From: Stichopus chloronotus
Taxonomy: Eukaryota > Echinodermata > Holothuroidea > Aspidochirotida > Stichopodidae
Length of the DNA stretch: 64,000 nucleotides
Direction: 5' to 3'
Assembly: GCA_021234535.1 (NCBI GenBank)
Contig: CM037840.1
Coordinates: 13,161,415-13,225,414 of the forward strand
Both the position numbers and the translations under genes were made by a program. The notes beneath the pieces were generated by a model that was given only the letters and a program-made list of their open reading frames with translations, was not told where the DNA came from and did not search any database. Shown piece by piece: positions 1 through 11,000 of the stretch; the stretch's first letter is position 1; each line of letters opens with the position of its first letter.

Positions 1-61
1 ATACCAGGTATGTCATTTTACCAACTTTCATCATTTATTTTGACTTTTATCTTATTCCCTT

Positions 62-553
62 ACTTATACCTTTCATTCATTCATTACGGCATTAGTTCTC
101 TCTAAGATCGATTATTGTAATTGCTTGTATTATGGTATTAATCAGAGTTTCTTGAATAAACTACAGATTGTTCAAAATTGTGCTGCTAGGTTAATTTATG
201 GTAGAAAGAAAAGAGAACATGTTTCTGACCTCTTTGTTTAGCTGCACTGGTTGCGTGTTTGCGAAAGACTCTTTTTCAAAGTTATTTTAATGGTTTTCAA
301 ATGCCTCCATGGCTTAGCTCCGATCTACTTATCCGATCTCTTCACCACCTCTACTCTTTCTAATGCAATTGTCTTACCAAATAATACTTCTACCCTCTGT
401 GACAGATCTTTTGTAATTTGTGGTCCTAAATTGTGGAATTATCTCCCTGTTGATCTCCGGAACATGTACAGTATACATAGTTTCAAGAAACACCTAAAAC
501 ATTTTCTCTTTTCTAATGCGAATAATTTTGTAATGAAGCTCAATGTTAAATAA
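62..553 (+). mobile_element. CR1-type LINE reverse-transcriptase tail, broken
   Basis: Reading the frame through 89-550 gives the typical C-terminal end of a CR1/L2-type non-LTR retrotransposon ORF2: LSKIDYCNCLYYG, then LQIVQNCAARLIYG, then LHWLRV, FKCLHGLAPIYLSDL, and CGPKLWNYLPVDLR followed by FKKHLKHFLF. These blocks occur in family order at normal spacing. A TAG at 239-241 interrupts the frame just before LHWL, so this is a dead fragment. The catalytic part of the reverse transcriptase and the endonuclease are not in the window; the element may continue to the left. It sits upstream of the first visible FMO exon, probably in an FMO intron. The family assignment is from recognition of motifs; the exact clade is not resolved. 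Confidence 0.85.
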
Positions 554-1324
554 GTGCCTTTCGTATACATTTGATGTTCTTTCCATTTTGTTTTCTATTA
601 TTTAAATTGTTTTCTACTATTTAACATTGGTTATTTTGTTTTTAGCACGACCGTGCATGCATTGTAGTCAAGGCAGAGGCTGTGCATAAACCTTTTATTC
701 ATATCAGAGTTACCTCCGCATTTCAGAACAGAGACTACAAACCGTTAAGTCATCCAGATGAGACGGATACAAGTTCCTATTACGATATACATTGTAGCAT
801 AGATATTGTTTGTTAAGGGCGGTTTATGTCACTGCAACTGCCAGCATGTTAGTATCTACGCCTAAGTCTACGTGTAGGGGACAAAAAACATTTTTGGTTA
901 AAAATAAAAAGTTCTACCAGGTTGTTATCGTAACGTGCTTTTTCTCGGAAATCGTGATTATTATGTGACAAGTCCTTTTAACTGACAGGACAATACACAT
1001 TTTGAAACACACAAACATGTGAAAATGCTCTCTGCGACTACTGCAGAAAATCTGAGCATGATGGTCAGAATCAACTACCGTTATTTCGGTTCCTATAACT
1101 GAGTTTCCTATTACAAAGTTTGGCTCTCCTAAAAAAAAAATCAATCAAGAGCTAAATGTAGTGGAGGTTGAGAGGACGGTCACTTATTGAATGAACAGCG
1201 ACAACCAAATCAACGATAGTTTAAAAAAACACTGACTTTATAGTGAGTGTATTGCCGCTATACCATGTTTTCTTTTTCATATTATGCGGTATTGTTTTGT
1301 TATTGTTTTTTTTTTTACATTTAG
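554..1324. other. Presumed FMO intron, no gene seen
   Basis: Between the LINE relic and the FMO exon I see no exon-like block. A T-run (about 1305-1317) followed by ACATTTAG immediately before 1325 forms the polypyrimidine tract and acceptor of the next exon. An open frame that begins at an ATG at 1243 simply reads through this acceptor and is not a real start. Confidence 0.6.
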
Positions 1325-1578
1325 AAGATTCCGGTGAAAGAGATCTTTATTCGCTGGTATTCCCCGTTCATCTGAAACATCCAACGGTGGCGTGTATTGG
1401 TTTTATGAAGAACACCTCTTTAGCTGGTTCACCGGTTACAGTTTTGGAGATGCAAACGAGATGGGTCGCCCAAATATGGAGTGGAAATTGTTCACTGCCT
1501 TCGAAAACAGAGATGCTCAATGAAGTGGCTGAGAGAACGAGAGAGGAATACGCTGAATATGGAAAGGTTATTTCAAAG
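1325..1578 (+). CDS. Flavin-containing monooxygenase, penultimate coding exon
   Basis: Exon of an FMO, the FAD- and NADPH-dependent enzyme that oxygenates soft nucleophiles (N- and S-containing compounds) at the endoplasmic reticulum. The 84 complete codons contain the family pattern LYSLVFPVHLKHPTVACIG, then VTVLEMQTRWVAQIWSG and CSLPSKTEML, corresponding to the second NADPH-domain to C-terminal part of vertebrate FMOs. The acceptor TTTACATTTAG ends at 1324 and leaves two bases to finish a split codon; the donor is TCAAAG followed by GTGGGT at 1579, phase 0. That phase matches the terminal exon at 4839. The FAD (GxGxxG) and NADPH motifs lie in exons left of the window, so activity cannot be judged. 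The paralogue number (FMO1-5) cannot be assigned from this piece. Confidence 0.9.
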
Positions 1579-1594
1579 GTGGGTCTAGATGAAG

Positions 1595-2200
1595 TATTTC
1601 CTCCCTTCTCTCATCTCCTCTAAATATTTATGCCGCCTTGTGCCTTTTTGTTCTTCTTTGCCATTCTCTGTTCTTTTCCGCTCTTCTCGGTTGTACCACG
1701 TTCTTTCTCCTTACGGTCTCTGCTGTGCTCTTTTACACTCAGTTCCTCCATACGTTTCTCTACTCTTCCTTTGCCCTGCTCTTCTCTTTGCCACCCTATT
1801 TTGCCCTGCTCTGTTCAGTTATTTTCAGTTGTTCTGTTCTTCTCTCATGGGGGCTGCTCTCTCCCTTTCATTTCCTGATCTGCTCTTCTCTGTTTCACGA
1901 TGCTGTGTTACCTTCAGTTCTGTTCACTTTTTCTCTTTTGTGCTCCTCTTCTCTTTTTTTATTTTTTTGCCCTTTTCTGTCCTTTTCTGCCCTTCTCTGT
2001 TCTTTTCTCTTTTTTCTTCCTACCGTTATTTGTTCCATTCTTGTTTGCTTTGTCCTGTTCAGTTCTATTTTTATTTATTCTCTAGTATGCTCTTCTATGA
2101 AATTTTCATCTCTGGTATGCTTTACCTTGCCATTTTTTTCTCATTCATTTCTCTACTGTTCTCTGTCTCACTATTTTCTTCACTGCATGCTGATTTCTGA
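1595..2200 (+). repeat. Pyrimidine-rich degenerate minisatellite
   Basis: About 600 bases consist almost wholly of C and T on the + strand, made of imperfect short units such as CTGTTCTTCTCTTT and CCCTGCTCTG. It starts just after the FMO exon donor. The lack of purines removes stop codons in all three + frames, which is why long Phe/Ser/Leu-only open frames appear here. They are not genes. Confidence 0.8.
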
Positions 2201-4838
2201 AAGACTCTCACAGTTGTAGTTTGCCAAAATTTTCGATAAATTGGACGTAACAATTTTGAAACTTTTGTAAATTTGGAAAAACGCAAGAAATTTAAAACAA
2301 TAAAAAAGAAGCAAAGCGCGGCAGATGATTCGTCCAATCCCTATGTATAGGACAATGATGAGCATTCTCAAAAGATGCCAAACAAAATACAGGCATGTCC
2401 TTACACTTGAATTCAGATACTGTAGTTCCTCACTGTGTGCACGACAATGAGCTTCGACACATCTCATAGGCGATCAGTGCATTGTTCCAGCATTTGAATT
2501 TGAAATTTATCGCTCCCTAATCCAATGACCTGTAAATTTGTCCTTAACAGACTTGCTGGTAAAATTGACGGAAAACAAAGACGCATGAGTGGTTTCAAGG
2601 GGTTCTTTCTCAGTAATGCACCGGTCGAAACAATTTCGCGTGCTGCTGTTACATCCGAGCAAATAACTCTCTGAAAATGTTTGAACTCTTGAACAAGAGC
2701 TTAAAACTCACATCTATCTCTTCAAACGGCGCTCTTCGTTCAAATAACTTAGGAGTTGGCGTTTATATTAATCCCTGTGTTTACAAACAACATGGTAATT
2801 TTAAATTAAACCCTGACATGAAAATAAGATTTGTGTGATTGTCTTTTCTTTTTTAACCAACTTTGGTGATTGACTTTGAATTAAAAAATAAATGTTTCAG
2901 GTCGTTTTCATTACTTTACAGTAAACAGCAGTAAGCTTCCAAGTTATTCTAATACACTTCCATGTTACACAAATTACTTAATATTAAATTTTGGAAGCTT
3001 CCGGTTATCATCTAAAATGCTAAATTTCGGCGACACAAGACTAAATGTTAACTCAGATAGCTAATATTTGCTTTGTTGTAGGAAACTTTCATTACAGCCA
3101 ATAGGAAACAGTAAACCGAAACGCATTTACCACTTTTAATATTAGTGATAACTTAAAGTTACTTTTCTTTTCTCCAAGAAAGCTTGCAGATTACTACAAA
3201 TAGCTGGCAGTAAGACACAGTCAATACTGCTGTCAGTAACTACATATGTTTACCAGCTACGAAAATTTTCAGTACCATATTGTTAGGGCAGATTCCCAGT
3301 GACCTGGAATTATTTACGGCTTATTTTCAGTACGTTACTGTGAACTTTGAGCAGCTTGTACTTTATTGTGACGAACGTACCAGTGTTTGCGGCATATATC
3401 TGTAGTTACTAATTTAAGCGTGCATAAACTTTAAATAATTACATTAATCTACCAGTGGCTTGCGATAATATAGTACACTGTGAATAAAAATCGAAATGAA
3501 TGGCAATTACAGCCTACAGGTACAGGAAAACGTGCCACAAAACTTGTAAGACCTTTGTAGTGAGACCTTTTAGTACGTTGTACCTGCAAAATTCATAATT
3601 TGTTAATATCATGAATATGGTTTCTTATAGTCAGATGGTATACGAACAGACTTCCGCTTAAATTTAACGGAATTCGTGCAGTAACTGTTAGCAAAGTTTA
3701 ATAAAACAATTTCAATCTGCGGGTACAATAAAACGTGCAATAAAAAAGTTACTACGCAGTAGCCAACAAAAGTATCATTTCTAATTACCATCAACATGAT
3801 TACATTTATTCAGATGGTACGTTTAGACTTCCATATACAACTTAATGACGGCTCATCGAGTAACGGCAAACAAAGTACAGGTATAAACAAATTAAACCCC
3901 TACATTGACTTTTTTTTTAGAAGATTAGAAGCTGGTCACGAAATATTACGCGAGAGATAACGTGGCAAGGCCAAACCTGAGTCTAGTTCGCCTGTTGTAA
4001 CGTCCTCGATGAGATACAGAAAAGAAAACACCATATGCTGAGCTACGGAGTTGCCAGAAAGTGTTAATGTTTGTGCAGTTTTGCTTCCATGCCAATGCTC
4101 GATCGATGCTACTAAAAATCCTATTTTTCAGACCTCACTTTTGCATTATAATCCAAGTGAGGAATATCTTGGTACCGACCACATCCCCTTTACTATTCAT
4201 TTGTACCGGCCACATTGCGTATACTATTGATTTCTACCACCCCACAGTGATTTTACCCCACTCGGGTCGGTAACAATACCACGGCTTGTTACACATCAAC
4301 TACCTACAGTTTTTTTTCCTACATTTTATATCATGGCAAAAAAAATGTGTTCATGAGGAGGTTTAACTGTGATTTTAATCAGGTCAAATCATAACGTAAA
4401 GAAACCATAAACCGGCAACTGATCAAACAGCCAGTCTGTTGCCAAACCCTCTCGAAATAAACCATAAGACAAAATTCCAAGATTTCTTTACTGCTCATCC
4501 CACTCGTTAGGAAGAAAAATCAAATTTCAGTAAGTGTGTTTTCTTGTTGATCCAGTGGCTCCAAATGTTTTAAGATGATTCAAACTGAGCTTTGTCACTT
4601 TATCTTTATGAACTTGCACCAAAAAGAAGCTCCAAAAAAAAATCGTGTAGGCCTGTCAGTTGGAAATACACACCGATATATTACGTTTATCTTCGACACG
4701 CTAAGCAAGTATGTATCATGCAATAACTCCTTGCAAGTAAAAAAAAGTAATGAAGGCAATGAAACATTCCTATTGAATAAAAAAGTGTTCTGTGGAAACC
4801 TGACTTTGAAAAGGTTTGGTCTTTGTTCTATTGCACAG
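2201..4838 (+). other. FMO intron with diverged ~190-bp repeat
   Basis: Remainder of the intron between the two FMO exons. From about 3500 to 3860 two related units can be aligned by eye: GTACAGGAAAACGTGC (3519) with GTACAATAAAACGTGC (3723), and CAGATGGTATACG followed by GACTTCC (3632) with CAGATGGTACG followed by GACTTCC (3811). Related fragments with AACAGTAAACC-like words go back to about 2900. No exon is recognisable. The frame open before the terminal exon (from 4575) lacks FMO similarity and is intron. Confidence 0.5.
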
Positions 4839-5150
4839 GTAGATGCCGTGCGTTACATGGACTTGTTAGCTGGTAGGATCGGGTGTTACCCGTCTCTTGC
4901 CCGACTGTTTATCACTGACCCTCGGCTGGCCATCCACATGTTATTCGGTCCTGTCGTCCCGGCAACATACAGACTCGTAGGACCACACAACTGGGTCGGC
5001 GCTCGTGACGTCATTATGAACTCCGCGAACACAACATTCCAAGGAACGCGATTAAAGACATCGACGAAACATAACGTAAGGGCTTTTGGTTTCACTCAAA
5101 TCTGTGTTATCGTAATAAGCCTGTTTATTTGGTTGATAGCTTCGCTATGA
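4839..5150 (+). CDS. Flavin-containing monooxygenase, terminal exon
   Basis: Last 103 residues plus stop (TGA 5148-5150) of the same FMO. The acceptor CTTTGTTCTATTGCACAG precedes GTAGATGCC in phase 0, matching the donor at 1578. Family landmarks in order are VDAVRYMDLLAGRIGCYP, ITDPRLAIHMLFGPVVP, TYRLVGPHNWVGARDVI, and a C-terminal hydrophobic stretch ICVIVISLFIWLIASL. In FMOs this C-terminal helix anchors the enzyme in the ER membrane; here it ends the protein directly with no basic tail. The length and ending fit a complete FMO C terminus. No frameshift or internal stop is seen. The gene converges with the ERICH3-like gene on the other strand. Confidence 0.92.
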   Translation, partial: VDAVRYMDLLAGRIGCYPSLARLFITDPRLAIHMLFGPVVPATYRLVGPHNWVGARDVIMNSANTTFQGTRLKTSTKHNVRAFGFTQICVIVISLFIWLIASL

Positions 5151-5722
5151 CAACACAGGAATACTTAGCTATACTGTCAGAACGTTCTTAGCTTGCTACT
5201 TTAGGTTGAAGCCAGCCTTTTCTTTAAACCTCAACTTCATTGATGTCCGATTAAGGCATTATTTTGACTGCAAAGTTATCGCCACATCTGCCTAGGGTAA
5301 GAGGTCCACCTTTCAGCCCCTTTTGGGGTAGAGGGGAACTGCCCCAATGACAGGACTCCATGGGTGAGATAGTCTAGTCTGTGTGTAAGCCTAAGGATCA
5401 TATCCTTGATTAGCTTTACAAGTTCCTTTTGTATGCAATTGTGCAAATTACATATTGCAACCAATGAAGTAGGCAATTCTGTTTTAGTACAGCATTCTGT
5501 TTGACCTCCTGTGTTTCACACCTGGAGCTCAGTTTCAAAAACTGGAGAAGATGAAATGCAACTTCAAACCAAGCCTTGTTGTTAACTGAAAGCTTGGTGT
5601 TAATACTACTTAAGGTATGTACTGTGGTTAGTAGAGCAGGTTATGCACTACATTCGTCAATGACTACAAAAGTCCAGCCTTCCCTTTCCTGCACAGTGCT
5701 GTTAAGGCTACGCCACAATCTC

Positions 5723-5840
5723 GTATGACACCCGAATGTACGACACAGTTGTATGACACAGTTCTACCTTGCATGATACAGTTGTACAACACAGTTGTAA
5801 GACACAGTATGACCCGTGTATGACACAGTTCTACCTGAAA
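5723..5840. repeat. Short tandem repeat (GTATGACACAGTT type)
   Basis: About seven imperfect copies of a 13-17 bp unit around GTATGACACAGTTGTA and GTATGACACAGTTCTACC. It lies just downstream of the FMO gene. Confidence 0.75.
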
Positions 5841-6904
5841 GTTACTTCGACTGTAAAAAAAAAAAAGACTGGCTCAGCAGAAAATTGTAACCAATTTCGA
5901 AATTATCTGAGGGTAGCATTCAAGGAACAAACTAACGTAACTTTCGGCTAGGACTTTCCATGAGCCTGTGATGCCCATGATGGCAGTGGGTTCACATTCT
6001 GAAGTTGAAGTCTCCCTTTGACAAGTTGCAATGGTCACCATGAAAGAACAAACGCAAAACATTGTGAAGAAACCAGAGCAAATTACAAAGATTTTATGAT
6101 TCATTGATTTGTATTTTTTCTTCTGAACACTGCAAACAGCAACATTTACATACAGTAAGATAGAACTTTCACCACCAGGATAAAATATTTACAAGCATTT
6201 TAAGAAAAATTTTGAAGAAAGTTTACCAACACTCTTTAAAATACAAAAAAGGGTTTTCAAGGTGATAATAGGCAACAATACTTCTTTGGAGCAATAGATA
6301 TGGAAGTAATAAGAATTTAAAATGAAAGGCTTGAGGAGGAAGAAATACATCAAAAAATGAGTGAATTTACAAACTCTTTTCAAAGTCCTACTTTGTAAGT
6401 CTGTACCGAGTCCACATCCCCCCCCCCCTCCCAACAACACCCTTTTTTCACCACCTTCTATTTTTCTCAGTCCCTGTGTTTTCCTAATACTGTATCTCAT
6501 GTGTCCCTCTGCTTGTACAATAGTGTCTAATGGGCTCTGTGTCACGTAAGCAATGAGAAAAAAGGAGCGACCACATGCACCAAACAATTAATGATTACGA
6601 AAAGCAAATCCAGACAAACAATGATCAATTTTCCTCTACGGGCTGAAATTCCTAATGAGGCAATGGGCTTAATGGTTAACACACCATGCCTATTCATTGC
6701 ATCATTAATTAGTTAATCAATTAACAATTTATACAGAAAAAGATAAGATCCTGGTGATGACAGTGTTACAAAATGGCATCAGTCAAAGGAAGATTTAGAG
6801 TCACATGGAAAATAGCCTTAATTTAAGTTCAATTTCTATCAAAAATAGAGTAATTGCTTGTTTTTAATTTAATTATTGTAATTAATAACTTACATAGTTG
6901 ATTG

Positions 6905-6914
6905 TTTATTTATT
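6905..6914 (-). promoter_or_regulatory. Candidate polyadenylation signals of ERICH3-like gene
   Basis: TTTATTTATT on the + strand gives two overlapping AATAAA hexamers on the - strand, about 590 bases after the stop codon at 7498-7500. They are the nearest canonical signals I found downstream of the gene. The assignment is by position only, in AT-rich DNA where chance hexamers are common. Confidence 0.35.
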
Positions 6915-7497
6915 GCAATTTGATATTACAAACACAAGAAAATACATCGTTAAAAATTTATACAGTCTATCAACTCTGCCAAAACAGTTATTTGTTACTA
7001 AAATATGTGTAAAATAGATCAGAAAATTTCAAAAAATGACCTGCACTTTTCCCATTTTTTTCTTTTTGCTTCACTTTGCTTTCTCAGGCAATAGCTAGTT
7101 GTTGCATGGTATTGATCACTGTCTGCATCAGGTACTAAAGTACCCAACCCATGATATCAGCCCAAGGTTCTGACACTGCTACCTGGATCAAAAGTTTTAC
7201 AAACATACATTTTGTAATCTACCAAAATTCAGCATGTATGCAACTATGAAAATAGGCACAACAATACCAATATATGAGATCTATAACAAACCAACCTGAT
7301 CGGCCCCTTGCAGGTGTGCCATAAAATATTGTACCCCTTGTCTCAAAGGGCTTCCAAATACAGGAGAAGACTATCGACGAGCAATTGGTGGTTGTTCAAA
7401 GACACAGAGAGGAGGATAGCTATCAGCTTACTTGTCTCAAAAAACTTCACGTCATCTATTTGTTTTGGTCCAAATAGAAAGACAGACTCCAGGCATC

Positions 7498-8014
7498 CTA
7501 GAGCATGTCCTTGATCTCCTGGGCGATATGGGAGGGAATGCTGTTGTCCCTTTCGAAGTTCACAGTCTCTATCCGCTCATTCTCTCTCAGCATCTTCAAG
7601 ATGGCTTCGCCTCCTTCGTCGCCAATGTCGTTCCCTTCCAGATTGAGCTCCTTGATGGTCTTGCTATCTGCGACGGCTTCACAGATCTCCCTGCAACCCT
7701 CGTCCCCTAGCTTCATGTACTCCACGCTTAGCGTCTTCAGAGAATTGTTTTCCCTCACGCCTGCCGCCAGTGCCAACCAGCCCAACTTGCTCGCTACGTT
7801 GTCACTGAGGTTCAAGTTCTCTAACCCGGAGGGCAGCTTGAGCAGCTCTGCCAACTCATTGATCCCCCGATTGCTAATTTGGGTGTCTCCAAGGTCAAGG
7901 TGGGTCAGGGCTAGTCCTGATACCCCATCATCTGATGATTCTCTCCCCTGTAGCTTGATCAAGGACTGGACAATGGCGGTCAGTCCTTTGTCTCCAATGG
8001 GATTACTTCGTACC
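7498..8014 (-). CDS. ERICH3: Terminal LRR exon of ERICH3-like gene
   Basis: 171 residues and a TAG stop (7498-7500). The acceptor TTTTGCACAG precedes GGTACGAAG; the leading G completes the codon split at the 9762 donor. Ribonuclease-inhibitor-type repeats follow: VRSNPIGDKG, LTHLDLGDTQISNRG, LENLNLSDNVASKLG, LKTLSVEYMKLGDEG, IKELNLEGNDIGDEG and a last weaker IETVNFERDNSI, each about 28 residues apart. Such repeats form a curved solenoid used for protein binding. The repeats resemble those of tropomodulin-like and NLR-like LRR proteins, but no specific family is recognised. The domain ends at IAQEIKDML without any further motif. Base composition is markedly more GC-rich than the flanking introns, as expected of a real exon. 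Confidence 0.85.
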
Positions 8015-11000
8015 CTGTGCAAAACAAGACAAGATGAAGAGATTTGGCTATATAAAATGTCATCTTGGGTAAAGACACTATTGGAACAGTAAATGCCTGT
8101 GATCAGACCTGAGTATTTCAAGAGGATCAGATCCCACAAGAGGGATGAACTGCCCATTCTGTACCTTCTCTGACTCAGAAACAGACGGTAATTAGCCCTT
8201 CTGGGGGCAATCAGACCCTGCAAAGGTTGATCACAACTGATAGTGTCAAGGATGTGATCTGGCTATCCATTTTACAGTTTGATTTCTAAATTACGATGCC
8301 ACAGTAGATAGTACACCTTTGGTAGATACTGCACAGCCTGGTGGATACCAACATTACAAACTATGATGAAGGAACCCCTTCCCAGGTATGGAAGAAAAAA
8401 GGGGGCATAAAAAAAGACAATTGACTTACAGTGGATAAAAACAATCACATTAATTTTATGACGCACATGTTCAACTAACATAAACAGCAAGCCATAGATA
8501 CTGGAGGAATAAAGTAGACTGTTTATGAACTGTACTTTAAAGTAGATGATTTCTCCACAATACATAGATAATTGAGTTATCACATGTAGATAGTAAAATA
8601 GCTCATGATGAAATTGCCTCTCTTAAAATCTGTTACATGTTCATCCTCTGCTTGATTACACATGGGAGAAAATAAGACAAAATAAGACAAATAAGACGCA
8701 CCTCTGGCAGGACATAACACACACTGCAGCCTTAACATCTGACAAAGTCATTTGAGGAGGTTTGTGCTCAATGGAGCATTTGCTAATTCATTACATGTGC
8801 ATTGTGGGCAGAATTAATGCCAAAACACTGGAGGACACAGATCAGGTGACAAGTTTGACATCTGAACATACCTTTATGTGGTATTAATGCAGAAATTTTT
8901 TGAAGGACAGACACTGCATGCTGTACTTCTGTATTAGTACTGTAAATAGCAAGAGTCAATTAATACAAGAAAGTACACAAGTGACTACTATAATGTACTT
9001 AAGCCCCCTCCACATTATATGATGCAACTTACTGCAGAGTGACTGTTTGCAGTTAGTAAGTGATAACTAATTACTAGTTTTAAGAGGAAGGTGTCCACCA
9101 TACAAAACTAGTCGGGGACAAAGAGGTGATACACGATCTAAATGCTTGCAGATCAAGGAAGCCATCCTTGCAAAATTGTAATTTTTAACATAATATTTAA
9201 TTTTAATTATGGTGAGAGGAAGACATTTGAAATCTCTAGCCATCTTTGGACAAAGACGAAGACGTCTGTTGTACAGACTTTGGCCCTGCCGAGATATCCA
9301 TATGTCAAAGTCAGGGGTATCTCTAATACAATGGCTTTTAAATTTCTGTTTGAATACGCTTTATTTAAAGAGACAGGGATAAGTTGTTCTCTTGATTTCT
9401 ACCAACTCAGTGATCTTCAAAAGTCTGTCACTGTGTTGATTTGAACAATTTTGTCTCATGAAACCGTGCAAGTATAGTCTGATGAGACAGGGTTGTGCGA
9501 CTGCTTGTGACTAGTTGCAACAGCTTCCACACTTTGCGACAAGTTTGAACAATCTTGTCACAGAACGTCTCATCACATCAAATTGCAAAGTGTAAAAAGA
9601 GACTTTAGAGTACTGTATATACTAATACTGGATTTTAATACATTATAGATAGGGGATTCATGGCAGTTACTGGACTTTAAGTATGCACCAATCTCACAGT
9701 AGATAGAGGGCTTACAAGACCACAGATATATACATTGTACATAATAGATGTTGAGACTCACAGTAGATACTGGACTTGACTGTATCTCGGCTTGAGCAAA
9801 GAGTTGGCCAGTTTGACTGCTCTATCTGATGTAATCCCCTTCTCATTCAGGTTGAGAACAGTTACAGCTGACCTAGTCTGAAAAAAAGGGATTAAAGTCA
9901 TAAACATACAAGAAAACCTTCCAAATGCTGGTGGAATATGTTTTGAGTCACCTTACGAAATACACAGGCAAGAAAGATGCTACAGTAATATGGTTAGGAA
10001 TTGGTTGCAACTTGCAACATGTAAAACAATTTCATAAAATTTCATCCTTTCTGCTTTTTCATTTAAGAAGACAGGCGTAATGTCTGAAACCTACTGGCTA
10101 TCTACGATTTTATCAGTTTTCTACCACAGACATGAACAACATAAAGCAAGACTTTCCAAACACCGGTGAATAAAAAAGACCAAGTGGTTAAATTTGTTTC
10201 TATTTTACTATTTCAGGAAGAGTGAAGCTGTGATGGTGAGTTTATTCAAAGTATTATAGATGATGCACTTGTAAAAGATTATCAGACATAATCCTCTCTT
10301 AGTCCATCTATTACAGCTGATCTCTTTTCCATTGCACTATACTACCTTCAGGAATTTACTCAATGGAACAAAATTTTCTTGCAAAGTTCATGAGGGCAGC
10401 ACATCATATCCACCAGTCACCAGTCATTTTATCAAACTATGAACACAAGAAATGTGTTAAAGTTTACGTTGGCTTTGCAGAATAAAATCATGTCTCCTTT
10501 AAACCGAAATTTGTGGACACAGAATGACAGATTACTTAAAATAAGGCAGGGCAGTGACCTTCTTTTCAATATTAATGATGTTGAAATCAGATAGAGATCT
10601 AGTGATTTGTTGTTCAAGGGTAATTTGTTCATACACATTTCAAAACTGAAATGACACACTTTCCTTCAATCATCTTTATGCACAAGTCATGAGGAGATGA
10701 AAGCTATTTCTGATGTTTAACAGGGTAAGACTCGACTGGTTCAACAATGATGAAAGTTACTCTTCATCGCAACACAGTGTATTACTTTTTAATATTTTAT
10801 GATATCCAGCTGTGAAATTTTAAAGGGAAGTCAGCAAGACATCCGGCTTCATTATCATGGTGACCAACAGTTTTTCAAGATACCGTAGGTTAAAGTGCTG
10901 ATAGTCAAGATGTACTGCCTGCAGCCTGGTCAAGGCCACGATGCTGGGAGTGACTGAGACCACAAGCTCATTACAGGGTCGCCACCAAAATGTCCACAGT

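Larger units (their letters stand above)
5151..7497. other. Intergenic region between convergent genes
   Basis: About 2.3 kb between the FMO stop and the stop of the - strand gene; it should hold both 3' UTRs. It contains a short tandem repeat at 5723-5840, a C-run at 6418-6428, AT-rich DNA at 6660-7060 and an AATAAA pair on the - strand at 6905-6914. No coding exon is recognised. Confidence 0.6.

Noticed and set aside
1589..2219. Overlapping Phe/Ser/Leu-rich frames that resemble a multi-pass membrane protein
   Set aside because: Open only because the DNA is nearly pure pyrimidine; three frames are open at once and the FMO donor precedes them.
4575..4838. Upstream part of the frame leading into the FMO terminal exon
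   Set aside because: Similarity to FMO begins exactly after the CAG at 4836-4838, preceded by a pyrimidine tract. The upstream part is AT-rich intron.
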